Source: Terrimesophilobacter sp038243605
GTDB taxonomy: Bacteria; Actinomycetota; Actinomycetes; Actinomycetales; Microbacteriaceae
Direction of reading: 5' to 3'
Assembly: GCA_038243605.1 (NCBI GenBank)
Contig: JBBSQX010000005.1
Span: forward strand, 75,458 to 139,457
DNA length: 64,000 bases
Below, piece by piece: positions 8,758 to 17,261 of this stretch (position 1 is its first letter; every line of letters starts with the position of its first letter). Below the pieces are notes generated by a model. The model was given only the letters and a program-made list of their open reading frames with translations. It ran no database searches and had not been told where the DNA came from. Made by a program: the position numbers and the translations under genes.

Positions 8758-8934
8758 ATGAACGCTTTCGGTTTCGTGATTTCCTTCGGGCTCTTCGTGT
8801 TGGGCCTCTACCTCATGGGCATCGCGTTTGACGTTGCTGAAAACATGGGTCTCATGACTTTTGCGGGTGGGCTACTTGCCGTCTCGGCCGGCGTCTTCAT
8901 TCCGGTGCACATCATGCACCGGGTTGATCGCTGA
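8758..8934 (+). CDS. Small two-span membrane protein, unknown function
   Basis: This 58-residue reading frame begins MNAFGFVISFGLFVLGLYLM and ends HIMHRVDR. It has two hydrophobic segments (about residues 4-24 and 31-50) separated by a short acidic turn FDVAENMG. No cysteines or known motifs are present. It follows two other small membrane protein genes on the same strand, 18 bases after the preceding stop. It is convergent with the lipoprotein gene downstream. The coherent hydrophobic pattern and start context make it a credible gene, but no function can be given. Confidence 0.6.
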   Translation: MNAFGFVISFGLFVLGLYLMGIAFDVAENMGLMTFAGGLLAVSAGVFIPVHIMHRVDR

Positions 8935-9015
8935 TCAATACCGCTCAACAGCCAGTCGAAAGATCCCCTTTGGGCATTACGGCAGGCCGCGAATGTTTCG
9001 CAGAGAACATCACGT

Positions 9016-9044
9016 AGACACCCCGACCCAGGGCCGAGGTGTCT
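9016..9044 (-). terminator. Hairpin downstream of the lipoprotein gene
   Basis: The arms AGACACC (9016-9022) and GGTGTCT (9038-9044) form a seven-base stem around a GC-rich loop. It begins nine bases after the lipoprotein stop on the minus strand. There is no T-run, as is usual for intrinsic terminators of high-GC actinobacteria. Confidence 0.5.
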
Positions 9045-9053
9045 GCCATGGGA

Positions 9054-9533
9054 TCAGCCGAGAGGGCCGCTCGATACTCCTGGGCAAACTTTTCCGAACG
9101 ATTCGCCCGCTTTGGTGGCACGGTCGGCGAGTGCTTCAAAGTCATCGCCGGCCGCGGCGGTGGGGTCCTCAAGCATCTTCTCCAAGTAGGGAATCATTTC
9201 CTGCGTAATCGAGATCAGGTTGAGATAGGGCTCTTTGACCTCAGGATTCGAGACGCCGTTGCCAATGGACTTGAACTCGCTAAGCATCTTCTTCTCAATT
9301 TCGATCAACTTCGAAAGATCTTTTTCTTCCTTGGCCGCGGTCAAATCTTCTTCAACGGTCGCGGAGTAGGCCTTCACTTTAGTTTCAAGGCTCTGGCACG
9401 CCTCTTCTTGGCTCTGCGGGAGCTTCGGCAATTGCGGCAGCGGCAGAGATTGCGGTCCCGCACAGCCGGCCAGGGCGAGCGCGCCAAACGTGATCGCTCC
9501 AGTTACGCACAGCGTGCGCGTGGTCAACCTCAT
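9054..9533 (-). CDS. Small secreted lipoprotein, unknown function
   Basis: This 159-residue protein has a signal peptide MRLTTRTLCVTGAITFGALA ending in the lipobox LAGC, with the lipidated cysteine at residue 24. A Pro/Leu-rich linker (PLPQLPKLPQ) follows, then a mostly helical domain rich in Glu, Lys and Ala with two cysteines outside the lipobox. The start at 9533 is fixed by GAGAGG six bases upstream and by the signal peptide; an upstream in-frame ATG lacks both. The domain is not recognised. It would be anchored on the outer face of the membrane. Confidence 0.75.
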   Translation of the reverse strand: MRLTTRTLCVTGAITFGALALAGCAGPQSLPLPQLPKLPQSQEEACQSLETKVKAYSATVEEDLTAAKEEKDLSKLIEIEKKMLSEFKSIGNGVSNPEVKEPYLNLISITQEMIPYLEKMLEDPTAAAGDDFEALADRATKAGESFGKVCPGVSSGPLG

Positions 9534-9696
9534 CAAATACCTCTCGATTCCACCGCCGAACAGCGACAGTGGAAGCATAGTAGACGCGGCGGTCTCACCT
9601 CACGCACGAACGCCTCGCCAGAAGCGCTTCGGCATGTTCGCCAAGGCAAGTGAGAAGAATGCAGGAGGGACGAATGGCGAGATGAAGTTATGGAAG

Positions 9697-9769
<73 letters not shown>

Positions 9770-9872
9770 GCGGGCCCGAAAAAACCGGGGCCGACGAACA
9801 AGATTAGCATGAGAGTGAGGGGCCCGAAAGTCGCCCCCCAAAAAACTGACCCTACCCTCGCTTGGAGCTGCC

Positions 9873-10352
9873 ATGACAGATAAAACAACTCTAGAAACTG
9901 GCGACATCGCGCCCGACTTTACGCTGAGCGACCAAGACGGAAAATCGATGACGTTGAGCGATTTTCGGGGCAAGAAAGTCATTGTCTACTTCTACCCGGC
10001 AGCATCCACTCCCGGATGCACCACGCAGGCGTGCGACTTTCGTGACAGCCTGAATTCCCTGGCGTCCGCTGGATATCAGGTTCTCGGGATATCAAAGGAC
10101 GAACTGCCGGCACTTGTGAAGTTCAAAACCGATGAGCACATCACCTTCCCGCTTCTCAGCGACGTAGATCTAAGCACTCACACCGCTTACGGTGCGTGGG
10201 GAGAAAAGTCGATGTATGGAAAGACGGTGACCGGCACCATCCGCTCGACGTTCGTCATTGACGAGAGCGGCAAAGTTGAGATCGCGTTGTACAACGTGAA
10301 AGCAACCGGCCATGTCGCCATGCTGCGAAAGCGCCTCGGCCTCGACGACTAG
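9873..10352 (+). CDS. bcp: Thioredoxin-dependent thiol peroxidase (Bcp/PrxQ type)
   Basis: This 159-residue peroxiredoxin would reduce hydrogen and organic peroxides in the cytoplasm with electrons from thioredoxin. The peroxidatic cysteine is Cys49 in YPAASTPGCTTQACDFRD, and the resolving cysteine Cys54 lies five residues on, the typical Bcp/PrxQ CX4C pair. The catalytic Pro/Thr context PxxxTPGC is intact, and FVIDESGKV is the usual late strand. A GGAG motif lies about ten bases before the ATG. It is a single gene between the tRNA and a convergent membrane gene. Confidence 0.93.
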   Translation: MTDKTTLETGDIAPDFTLSDQDGKSMTLSDFRGKKVIVYFYPAASTPGCTTQACDFRDSLNSLASAGYQVLGISKDELPALVKFKTDEHITFPLLSDVDLSTHTAYGAWGEKSMYGKTVTGTIRSTFVIDESGKVEIALYNVKATGHVAMLRKRLGLDD

Positions 10353-10504
10353 GACTCGAAAACTGAGTTTCAAAAAAACTGGGCCTCGAAAAGACTGAAC
10401 TTCAGACACCTGAGCCTCAGAAACCTGAGCCTCGCCCTCTGTGCCCCGCACACTGTGCCCCGCACACTGTGCCAACACGCTACGTCAGCACGTTAGGGCA
10501 GAAA
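10353..10504 (+). repeat. Degenerate short-repeat tract after bcp
   Basis: The stretch downstream of bcp is built from repeated motifs of the type ACTGAG/CCTGAGCCTCAGAAA, then a clean 14-bp tandem unit GTGCCCCGCACACT at 10441-10454 and 10455-10468 with a partial third copy to 10473. No gene is supported here; a reading on the minus strand simply translates the repeat. Confidence 0.6.
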
Positions 10505-10921
10505 CTACATCCGTCGCGTTGCTGACATCACCGATCGGGTGAACAGCAACGCGATGACAACGATGGCGGGGACCAAGAGCACCCACCCGATGTCACCGCG
10601 CGCAAAAAGTCCCTGAAAACTTCCGACCGCCACCGCGATTTGCAGGACCTGCCACGTGAGCGCTGCCGCACGCACCCACGGTCGGGCGTGAAGTGCACCC
10701 ATGCCAACCGCAACGAGCCAGCCGGCGCACATCAGAACGAACGCAAGAATGCCAAGCGCACTTCCGAGCGATGTCGGCACTTCAGTAACGAGCTCGAAGA
10801 CGAGATAGCCCGCAAGTAGGGCGAGAAGCGAAGCTTCAAAGAACAGTGCCGCGGCGAGAGCCACGAGCAGCCGAGGGCGACGAGGAACGTCTTGTTCACC
10901 CCCGAATGTGTCGTTACTCAC
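10505..10921 (-). CDS. Four-span integral membrane protein, unknown function
   Basis: This 138-residue protein starts VSNDTFGGEQDVPRRPRLLV and has four hydrophobic segments (about residues 22-45, 52-72, 80-98 and 110-128), with short basic loops. I chose GTG 10921 because the longer frame upstream reads through the whiB1 promoter region and has no hydrophobic or conserved character. No enzymatic motif is seen. It is divergent from whiB1, with about 170 bases between the two starts. Such small four-helix proteins are common in Micrococcales, but I cannot name this family. Confidence 0.65.
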   Translation of the reverse strand: MSNDTFGGEQDVPRRPRLLVALAAALFFEASLLALLAGYLVFELVTEVPTSLGSALGILAFVLMCAGWLVAVGMGALHARPWVRAAALTWQVLQIAVAVGSFQGLFARGDIGWVLLVPAIVVIALLFTRSVMSATRRM

Positions 10922-11088
10922 AGAGATATCCCACCCAAACCTATTGATTTGCCCTAACCGGTATGAGAGTCTAGTTGAGGTTGATTTGAAGCTCACAGCG
11001 GCGTGGGCACATCCCCAAGCATCGTTCACACCCATTACGGGTTCTTGAGTTGCGCACGCACGCAAACACTAACAAGGAGTACATCAAC

Positions 11089-11337
11089 ATGGACTGGCGC
11101 GACAAGGCCGCATGCCTCACTGCTGACCCGGAACTATTTTTCCCGGTAGGAAACACTGGACCCGCTGTGGACCAGATCGAGAAGGCTAAGGCCGTCTGCG
11201 CCCGCTGCACCGTGAGTGAAATGTGCCTCCAGTACGCTCTCGAGACTAACCAAGATTCTGGTGTCTGGGGCGGGCTTAGCGAAGACGAGCGTCGCGCCCT
11301 CAAGCGCCGCGCAGCACGCGCACGCCGCGCTTCCTAA
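11089..11337 (+). CDS. whiB1: WhiB-family iron-sulfur regulator, WhiB1 type
   Basis: This 82-residue protein is of the WhiB1/WblE type. It starts MDWRDKAACLTADPELFFPVG and has the four cluster cysteines Cys9, Cys37, Cys40 and Cys46 (C..CxxCxxxxxC), the turn GVWGG and a basic C-terminal RRALKRRAARARRAS. The family binds a nitric-oxide-sensitive 4Fe-4S cluster and works with the principal sigma factor at promoters; in mycobacteria WhiB1 is essential. An AAGGAG site nine bases upstream fixes the ATG at 11089. The pdtaS gene lies next door in convergent orientation, the same pairing as in mycobacteria. Confidence 0.95.
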   Translation: MDWRDKAACLTADPELFFPVGNTGPAVDQIEKAKAVCARCTVSEMCLQYALETNQDSGVWGGLSEDERRALKRRAARARRAS

Positions 11338-11351
11338 TCCGCTGCGATGGG

Positions 11352-11382
11352 AACCCTCTCCGGCAGCAACGGCTAAAGGGTT
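11352..11382. terminator. Hairpin between whiB1 and pdtaS
   Basis: AACCCT (11352-11357) pairs with AGGGTT (11377-11382), and an inner CCG/CGG pair can extend the stem. It sits in the 35-base gap of convergent genes and overlaps the last codons of pdtaS, so it could end transcription from both sides. Confidence 0.45.
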
Positions 11383-12878
11383 GAGTCGCGCTTATTCAGC
11401 CACGTGAGTGGCACGTCAATTGTGACCTCTGTTCCGCTACCCATTACCGTGTGCCAGTCGATAGTGCCACCGAGCTCACCCTGAATGAGGGTGCGAACGA
11501 TTTGGGTGCCAAGCCCCGTTCCCACCTTTCCTTCACCCAGCCCAACACCGTTGTCGCGCACCTTCACGCTGAGTGCAGACTGAGTGCGCTGCGCGTTGAT
11601 TTCGACTTCGCCCTCGCGCCCCGCAAGCCCGTGCTCCACAGCATTCGTCACAAGCTCAGTGAGCGCCAGCGCCAGCGGTGTGGCGTAAGCACTCGGCAGT
11701 TCACCGAAACTCCCTGTGAACTTTGGATGCACTTTGGTCTGATGGGCTGACGCAACCTCCGCGATCAAGAGGAGAACTCGCTCAAAGACCACGTCAAAGT
11801 CGACGTTCTGGTTGAGCCCTTCGCTGAGAGTGTCGTGCACGACCGCGATGGCACCCACCCGACGCATGGCGTGATTCAGCGCATCCGTTGTCTCTTCTGA
11901 GCGCGAACGCCGTGCCTGAATTCGGAGAAGGGATGCGACAGTCTGCAAGTTGTTTTTGACGCGGTGATGAATCTCGCGGATCGTGGCATCCTTCGTGAGA
12001 AGCTCCTGCTCCTGGTGCCTCAACTCCGTAACATCACGGCTGAGCACAATCGCGCCTCTGCGCTCACCGTGCTTTCGCACCGGGATTGCGCGCAACGACA
12101 CCGAAACCCCGCGCGCCTCGAAATCTGTGCGCCACGGTGCTCTGCCCGTCACCACAAGCGGCAACGATTCGTCGACCACGTGGGAGTTCTCGAGCAACGC
12201 AGAGGTCACTTCAGCAAGCAACTCACCCTCTAACTCCCCCGCGAAACCCATGCGGTTGAAGGCGGAGAGCCCGTTGGGGCTCGCGAACGTGACCATCCCG
12301 TCGACATCCAAGGTCAAGAGGCCATCGGATGCTCGCGGGGCCCCCCGCCGTGGACCCGTTGGCGTTCCCAGATCTGGAAAATCGCCCGTCGTGATCATGG
12401 CGCTCAGGTCATTCGCGCACTCATTAAAAGTGAGTTCTTGCCTGCTTGGCGACCTTGCTTCACTCAGATTTGTGTGAAGAGTGAGCACCCCAATCGGATG
12501 CTCAGTGAGGGGCTGTTTGCTCGGCTCTAGCCTGCGCAACACGGGAACCGCGCGCACCCGCGTGGGTGTCTCTTCGTACCATTCCGGAGTGGACGAGTCG
12601 GTGATGGTTGACGTTTCGCAGGCGGCCGTGACGAGGCCGCTCCACTCCGGTTTGATCTCGCGGCCAACGAAGTCCCGATAAAACAGTGTCGCCGCGGAGG
12701 ATGGTCGAGAGTGACTCACCGCCACAAACCCGCCTTCGCGCGTGGGAACCCACAGCACAACATCGGCGAAGGAAAGATCGGCCAACAATTGGAGCTCATT
12801 CACCAGCAGGTGCAGCCAGTCAATATCGGCATCCACCGCATGGCCATGTTCTTGCACAAGATCGGAGAGTGTCGACAC
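11373..12878 (-). CDS. pdtaS: Sensor histidine kinase of the PdtaS type
   Basis: This 501-residue soluble kinase has an N-terminal GAF-like domain (about 1-165), a PAS domain (about 185-290, LTLDVDGMVTFASP), a HisKA_2 dimerisation domain with the phospho-acceptor in REIHHRVKNNLQT (His304/305), and an HATPase domain (NAVEHG, DNGVGLG, GTGLGTQIV). In mycobacteria PdtaS phosphorylates PdtaR, an antiterminator of the ANTAR class, and senses nitric oxide and metals; no transmembrane span is present here either. The partner gene is not in this window. The GTG start lies six bases after a TAGGCT element, so translation is probably leaderless. Confidence 0.92.
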   Translation of the reverse strand: MSTLSDLVQEHGHAVDADIDWLHLLVNELQLLADLSFADVVLWVPTREGGFVAVSHSRPSSAATLFYRDFVGREIKPEWSGLVTAACETSTITDSSTPEWYEETPTRVRAVPVLRRLEPSKQPLTEHPIGVLTLHTNLSEARSPSRQELTFNECANDLSAMITTGDFPDLGTPTGPRRGAPRASDGLLTLDVDGMVTFASPNGLSAFNRMGFAGELEGELLAEVTSALLENSHVVDESLPLVVTGRAPWRTDFEARGVSVSLRAIPVRKHGERRGAIVLSRDVTELRHQEQELLTKDATIREIHHRVKNNLQTVASLLRIQARRSRSEETTDALNHAMRRVGAIAVVHDTLSEGLNQNVDFDVVFERVLLLIAEVASAHQTKVHPKFTGSFGELPSAYATPLALALTELVTNAVEHGLAGREGEVEINAQRTQSALSVKVRDNGVGLGEGKVGTGLGTQIVRTLIQGELGGTIDWHTVMGSGTEVTIDVPLTWLNKRDSTL

Positions 12879-12884
12879 GCCCCT

Positions 12885-12890
12885 AGCCTA
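12885..12890 (-). promoter_or_regulatory. -10 element of pdtaS (predicted, leaderless)
   Basis: TAGGCT on the minus strand is followed by AGGGGC and then the GTG start at 12878. No clear -35 hexamer was found. A divergent gene starts at 12920, so the two promoters share this short gap. Confidence 0.45.
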
Positions 12891-12919
12891 AGTGCCACCA
12901 GATGCGTCATGCTGGCGAC

Positions 12920-13384
12920 ATGCAATCCGCCGCGGTTCGGCCAGACCGAACTCTCATCGGCATTCTTGCCGTCATCGTCGCCCTCGTGCTTATCGCTGTC
13001 GTGGTAGTGCTCACCAAGGGCGGGCCAACTAAGTTTGACCCCGCATCGCCAGAAGGTGTCGTGCAGGCATACACGAACGCGGTACTTGGTGGTGATAGCT
13101 CAACGGCCCTCGGACTTCTCAGCTCCGCCATTCGCGAAAACTGCGAACGCAATGACCCGACCCCCGCACGTGGATTTTCGATGACGATCGATTCGACGAA
13201 TATTGATGGCAATCGGGCCGTTATGCGAATCTCCACTGAGCAGGGCACCGGCGGCCTGTACGGTGGCCCCGGCTACACGACGGACGATAAGTTCATTCTG
13301 GTGAAAGAAGGTGGCGCGTGGAGAATCGAAACAGCCCCGTGGGAACTCATGATGTGCCTCAACATGGAAGCGCTCGACTGGTGA
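12920..13384 (+). CDS. Single-span membrane-anchored protein, NTF2-like (uncertain)
   Basis: This 154-residue protein has one N-terminal membrane span (LIGILAVIVALVLIAVVVVL) followed by an extracytoplasmic domain of about 115 residues. The pattern SPEGVVQAYTNAVLGGDSSTALGLL, ending in a strand FILVKEGGAWRIETAPW, resembles DUF4878/NTF2-like small domains that often sit on lipoproteins. Two cysteines (CERNDP, MMCLNM) could form a disulfide. The ATG at 12920 lies six bases after CATGCT, and an ATG at 12902 is an alternative. Its stop overlaps the start of the DUF5671 gene (GTGA), so they form an operon. Confidence 0.7.
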   Translation: MQSAAVRPDRTLIGILAVIVALVLIAVVVVLTKGGPTKFDPASPEGVVQAYTNAVLGGDSSTALGLLSSAIRENCERNDPTPARGFSMTIDSTNIDGNRAVMRISTEQGTGGLYGGPGYTTDDKFILVKEGGAWRIETAPWELMMCLNMEALDW

Positions 13385-15171
13385 CATCCACTATCCCTAC
13401 ATCGGCATCGGCACCGGCATCGGCATCGGCATCGGCACCGGCATCAACTCCGGCACCGCGCACCGCACCTGCTGTCGGCGGCGTGCAGACTGTGCGGCGC
13501 GTGGTCACTTACATTCTGTTGATCATCATGGTGACCACCGCGGCGAACGGCGTATCCGGACTCATCGACCGGTGGTTCATCACTGACCCAGACCAGCTCT
13601 ACTACAGCAGTTACGGGCTCGCAGAGTCTTTGGCCTTCACCTTCTTTGCCGGCCCACTTGCTGCCCTGCTCTGGTGGTTTGCCTGGCGCAAGGAATCGAA
13701 CGCGCGCGATCGGGGATCCGTAGCGTGGCCCGTGTATCTCGTCATCATGTCGACCGCAGCGCTTCTCACCTTCACTGTTTCGCTCTTTACTTGGGCGGGC
13801 GATGCCATCAAAGGCAATGTGCAGCCTTACGGAGTTGGCGCGGCCATTGCGTGGGGCCTCGTCTGGCTGTGGCATTACTGGATGTGGCGGCATCCCCGCA
13901 AAGGCCCTACAAGGCTGCTCGGGGTGGCTCCAGCCATCGCCTCACTCATCGGCTTGTCGTTTGGTGTTGGCGGCCTGATCTTTGCGATATCGAGCCTCAT
14001 TGATTCGGCTGTCGGTGTGTCATCAGACACTGTCGTGGCGGGCTACCTCGTGTGGCAAGTCGCTGCGAGCTCACTCGTGTGGGCTCTCGGCGGCGGGCTG
14101 CTGTGGTGGTGGCACTGGTTCCGCGTGGGAGTGCGCTCTCAGCACACGGGGTTCTCGAATGTGCTGCTCGTCTACATCTCGGGCGCCGCTTCCTATGCGG
14201 TGGTCGCGTTCGGCATCATCAGCACCCTCTCGGTCGCGCTGAATCTGGTCACGGGTTCGCCAGACCCCATCGATGTCACCCTTGACCCTTTGGGCATCGG
14301 CCTCGCCAGCGCCGCCGTTGGCGCGCTCGTTCTCGTCTACCACTCGCGCGTGATTGTTCGGCGTTCCGATGAGATGCGTTCGGCCCACCGCCTGGTCAGC
14401 GCCGGAGTGTCTCTGTCTGTTGCCGCAACCGGGGTAGGCATGACGGTGAACGCCCTTCTGGGCGCACTCGGCGAGAGAGTGACTGGCAACAACATCCACT
14501 CCCTTTTGATGACGGGAATCAGCACCTTGATCGTGGGTGGCACGCTGTGGTGGGTGACCTGGCGACCTCGTCAGGCGTCAACACCCGAGCGCGCAGCGAC
14601 AACGGGTAGGCGTATCTACCTGGTCGTAATTTTTGGATTGAGCGCTCTTGTTGCACTCATCACGTTGCTGGTTATCGGGTTCCAGCTCTTCACGTTCATT
14701 CTCGATGGAAGTGGCGGAGGCAGCTTCGTGGAGCGCTCCCGTCAGGCCATCGGGCTGCTCACCGCCACCGTTCTTGTGGCCGCGTACCACTTCGCCATCT
14801 GGAAGAAGGATCGCGCTGCTGCCGTCGCGCACGAGCGCGTTCGACGCATCGATCGTGTGACTCTCGTGACGGCCGGTGATGGCAGTTCGCTCGCTGCCGC
14901 CGTGCGCGCAGCCACGGGCGCACGCGTGACGGTTCTGCGTCGCGCGCACGCGGCTGCAGATGCGGATGATCCGGATGATCCGGATGCCGCAGCCGGGGAC
15001 GCGGCTGCGGGTGAGTCGACCACCGCGGATCTGACCACCGGAGCCGCAGATGATGTGGCGGGTGTGCAAGCTGGTGCCCTTGTTCGGGCACTTGACGGCA
15101 TCGAGACCAGCCACGTGCTTGTTGTTGTTGGTGCGAAGGCGAACATCGAGGTCATTCAGCTAGTCAACTGA
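13381..15171 (+). CDS. DUF5671-type multi-span membrane protein
   Basis: This 596-residue protein has an Ala/Ser/Pro-rich N-terminus (about 1-35, encoded by a six-base tandem repeat), then at least ten hydrophobic segments arranged in repeated units of the type RRVVTYILLIIMVTTAANGV and RRIYLVVIFGLSALVALITL, which match my memory of the DUF5671 family. The last 150 residues are soluble and hold an acidic DDPDDPDAAAGDAAAGE linker. The start GTG overlaps the upstream stop as GTGA. Function is unknown. It is convergent with the cpaE-like gene. Confidence 0.75.
   Translation: MTSTIPTSASAPASASASAPASTPAPRTAPAVGGVQTVRRVVTYILLIIMVTTAANGVSGLIDRWFITDPDQLYYSSYGLAESLAFTFFAGPLAALLWWFAWRKESNARDRGSVAWPVYLVIMSTAALLTFTVSLFTWAGDAIKGNVQPYGVGAAIAWGLVWLWHYWMWRHPRKGPTRLLGVAPAIASLIGLSFGVGGLIFAISSLIDSAVGVSSDTVVAGYLVWQVAASSLVWALGGGLLWWWHWFRVGVRSQHTGFSNVLLVYISGAASYAVVAFGIISTLSVALNLVTGSPDPIDVTLDPLGIGLASAAVGALVLVYHSRVIVRRSDEMRSAHRLVSAGVSLSVAATGVGMTVNALLGALGERVTGNNIHSLLMTGISTLIVGGTLWWVTWRPRQASTPERAATTGRRIYLVVIFGLSALVALITLLVIGFQLFTFILDGSGGGSFVERSRQAIGLLTATVLVAAYHFAIWKKDRAAAVAHERVRRIDRVTLVTAGDGSSLAAAVRAATGARVTVLRRAHAAADADDPDDPDAAAGDAAAGESTTADLTTGAADDVAGVQAGALVRALDGIETSHVLVVVGAKANIEVIQLVN
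13400..13444 (+). repeat. Six-base tandem repeat (CATCGG/CACCGG) in coding DNA
   Basis: About seven and a half units of CATCGG or CACCGG run from 13400 to 13444 near the start of the DUF5671 gene, encoding alternating Ser-Ala and Pro-Ala. Units are multiples of three bases, so slippage would change the length of the N-terminal tail without breaking the frame. Confidence 0.85.
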
Positions 15172-15184
15172 CCCCGCAGCTGCC

Positions 15185-15210
15185 GCACGCCACTTAGTTC
15201 GTTGGCGTGC
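15185..15210. terminator. Bidirectional hairpin between convergent genes
   Basis: GCACGCCA (15185-15192) and TGGCGTGC (15203-15210) form a perfect eight-base stem with a ten-base loop that contains the stop codon of the cpaE-like gene. It lies just after the DUF5671 gene stop, so it can serve both genes. Confidence 0.65.
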
Positions 15211-16477
15211 GCCCGCGCACCGACTCGAGGCGACGTCGCAACGAGCGCTTTGCCGGTGCAGCCTGCTGCGGTATGAGCCGCGTTGTCACGAGCGTGCGCA
15301 GAGCAACGCGCGGCGCTGATTTGGCCGCCACATCTGCCAGAGTCTTGCCGGTGAGTATGGCTGCGTCGAGCGCGATTTGATCGTGAGGCACGAGAGCAGA
15401 AGCAACGATGCCACCGAAACGCAGCAGAGTCTGCTCCACCTGCCCGGAAGGGTTTGCTCCGATGACGCTACTGCGTATGCGGTTGATCACTGCTGTCACC
15501 CGCTCGGCTTCCACCAGATCGAGGAGATCAACGTGAGCGCGCAAGAATCTCGAAAGGCCAACAGGGTCACCAGCACCGACCGCTATCACCCGATCCGCTT
15601 CGCGCAGTGCAGTGATCGTTGCGGCATTGCGCTGAGGTGCACGAAGGTCACTGGATATCTCTTCATCGTTCTCGATACTGAAGCCCGTATCAACAACGGT
15701 GTAGTCAACCCATTTGCGGCACTCAGCCAGGGTCGCGGCAACGCGGTCACCAGAGAGCTCTGGCCAACGGTGCGGTCGCCCTATGCCGGTGAGCACCCAA
15801 AAGCTGCCGTGCGGTGACGAGTAGCGATCACTGATGCGCTCTAACTCTGCTGACGTGAGGCTTTCCGTTGAGGCCAGTCGGCACGCGGCGGCAAATCCGG
15901 GCGCCTCGTCGAGCATGCCCAGCGACGGGGCAACCGCGCCACTGTGGGTATCAGCATCGGCAAGCGCCACGGAGAAGCCTTCGGCAGCAAGTTCGGCGGC
16001 GATGTTGATGGCCACGGTGGTGCGCCCTGGCGCTCCGGCTGGCCCCCACACAGCTATCACCTCTCCCCGGCGGGGCTCCGACTGGGCCGTTGCACCCGGG
16101 GCGGATGAATAAGGGTCGAATGCCGCGGGTTCAGCAACCACAATTCCGGCACCGAGTAGTTCTTCAATCTGCTCCCAGCTCGCACCCACCTCCAACACTT
16201 CACGCAGGCCAAGATCGGCCGCGTGGCGGCGCTCTGTGTCGTTGGCCGCCAGCGCGACAATTCGCACGCCAGCGACGTCACAGGTCTCAAGCAGTTGCGA
16301 CGAGAGGTGATCGGGCCCAGCCCCCAACACCGCGGAATCCGCAGTGCCACTGCCGACCGCGATTTCTGTCTCAACAATATTTTTCGCCCGCGCGACGATG
16401 CGGTGTCCGTGGCGTTCGATGTCGTCGGCGATTCTGTTTTCAGCGGAACTGGGCAGACTGATCACGATGGAGCGCAC
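15194..16477 (-). CDS. CpaE/TadZ-like P-loop ATPase
   Basis: This 427-residue MinD/ParA-superfamily protein has a receiver-like N-terminal half (about 1-125) followed by a P-loop domain (about 138-400). The deviant Walker A reads GPAGAPGRTT (145-154): both lysines of the usual KGGxGK form are replaced, by Ala and Arg. Other expected elements are VALADADTHSGAVAPSLGM and YTVVDTGF. CpaE/TadZ proteins localise Flp/Tad pilus machinery, but no tad pilus genes are nearby, so the role may be different. It starts with GTG two bases after the stop of the SAF-domain gene. Confidence 0.75.
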   Translation of the reverse strand: MRSIVISLPSSAENRIADDIERHGHRIVARAKNIVETEIAVGSGTADSAVLGAGPDHLSSQLLETCDVAGVRIVALAANDTERRHAADLGLREVLEVGASWEQIEELLGAGIVVAEPAAFDPYSSAPGATAQSEPRRGEVIAVWGPAGAPGRTTVAINIAAELAAEGFSVALADADTHSGAVAPSLGMLDEAPGFAAACRLASTESLTSAELERISDRYSSPHGSFWVLTGIGRPHRWPELSGDRVAATLAECRKWVDYTVVDTGFSIENDEEISSDLRAPQRNAATITALREADRVIAVGAGDPVGLSRFLRAHVDLLDLVEAERVTAVINRIRSSVIGANPSGQVEQTLLRFGGIVASALVPHDQIALDAAILTGKTLADVAAKSAPRVALRTLVTTRLIPQQAAPAKRSLRRRLESVRGRTPTN

Positions 16478-16479
16478 AG

Positions 16480-17139
16480 CTACCTCGGCACCGGGATGCT
16501 CACCGGCACAAGCGAAATTGAGTCACCGTCAGCGACAGCTTCGAGCACTCTGGCTATCCTGTCGCGTGGCACCAGAATCTCGACGACGTGCCCGCGACCG
16601 TCAGCGATGAGGCCTTTCGATTCGGGTATCTGCACAACAGTGGCAGAGCCAACGAGCACAGCGGGCGGGCCAAACTGACGGTCATCCGTCACCGCCGCCG
16701 ACCACACATCGATGACGGTGCCAGGGGCGATGGAGTGCGAAAGTTCACCGCTCACCCGCACGACGACGGAGGCCACGCGAATGCTCGACGCCGACCCCAC
16801 GGCCGATGCGGGCACAAGTTCTCCTGCCGACACCGATCGTGTCACCAGTAAGCCTTCTGTTGGGACATCCGCTTGGCTCAGGTACCTTCCGCTTGTTTGC
16901 CCCAACTGCACGGAGGCCACATCGAAGTCTTTCGAGTAGACCCGATCCCCCGGGTTGAGCGTCGACGATGCCGAATACACGAGCACCGAGTTATCTGAAG
17001 AGGTGACCACCGCGAACACCCCGATAACTGAAGCGATCACGAGCCCAACGCCTATCGCAAGCCTCGGGTCAAACCAGAATGACTTCGGGGAGCGCTCCTT
17101 GTGCACCGTGTTTCGCACGGTGTTGCGCGTGCCGCCCAT
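16480..17139 (-). CDS. SAF-domain membrane protein, CpaB/RcpC-like
   Basis: This 219-residue protein has one N-terminal span (LAIGVGLVIASVIGVFAVV) followed by an SAF domain (about 65-130, NPGDRVYSKDFDVASVQL ... EGLLVTRSVSAGELV), the fold shared by CpaB pilus-assembly proteins, antifreeze proteins and flagellar FlgA. A GGGAGGA site fixes the ATG at 17139. It forms a two-gene operon with the CpaE-like ATPase; a divergent HTH gene lies across the promoter region. CpaB is usually part of the Tad secretion channel, of which nothing else is present here. Confidence 0.75.
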   Translation of the reverse strand: MGGTRNTVRNTVHKERSPKSFWFDPRLAIGVGLVIASVIGVFAVVTSSDNSVLVYSASSTLNPGDRVYSKDFDVASVQLGQTSGRYLSQADVPTEGLLVTRSVSAGELVPASAVGSASSIRVASVVVRVSGELSHSIAPGTVIDVWSAAVTDDRQFGPPAVLVGSATVVQIPESKGLIADGRGHVVEILVPRDRIARVLEAVADGDSISLVPVSIPVPR

Positions 17140-17213
17140 GTGTTCCTCCCGGATGTCGGTGGGCAGTTCGCCCGGTGACCATCGTGCTGTTCGTTGAACT
17201 TTTCCGTCGGAAG

Positions 17214-17222
17214 TTATCCACA
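17214..17222 (+). promoter_or_regulatory. Perfect DnaA-box match upstream of the HTH gene
   Basis: TTATCCACA matches the strict DnaA-box consensus and lies four bases upstream of the predicted -35 of the HTH gene. A second perfect copy lies at 18164. Whether DnaA acts here is inference. Confidence 0.4.
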
Positions 17223-17225
17223 GCG

Positions 17226-17255
17226 TTGTCTTGGCACCATGATCACGTCGATAAT
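17226..17255 (+). promoter_or_regulatory. Promoter of the HTH gene (predicted, leaderless)
   Basis: TTGTCT (17226-17231) and GATAAT (17250-17255) are separated by 18 bases, and the ATG follows six bases after the -10. No ribosome-binding site is visible. Confidence 0.5.
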
Positions 17256-17261
17256 CGAGGC

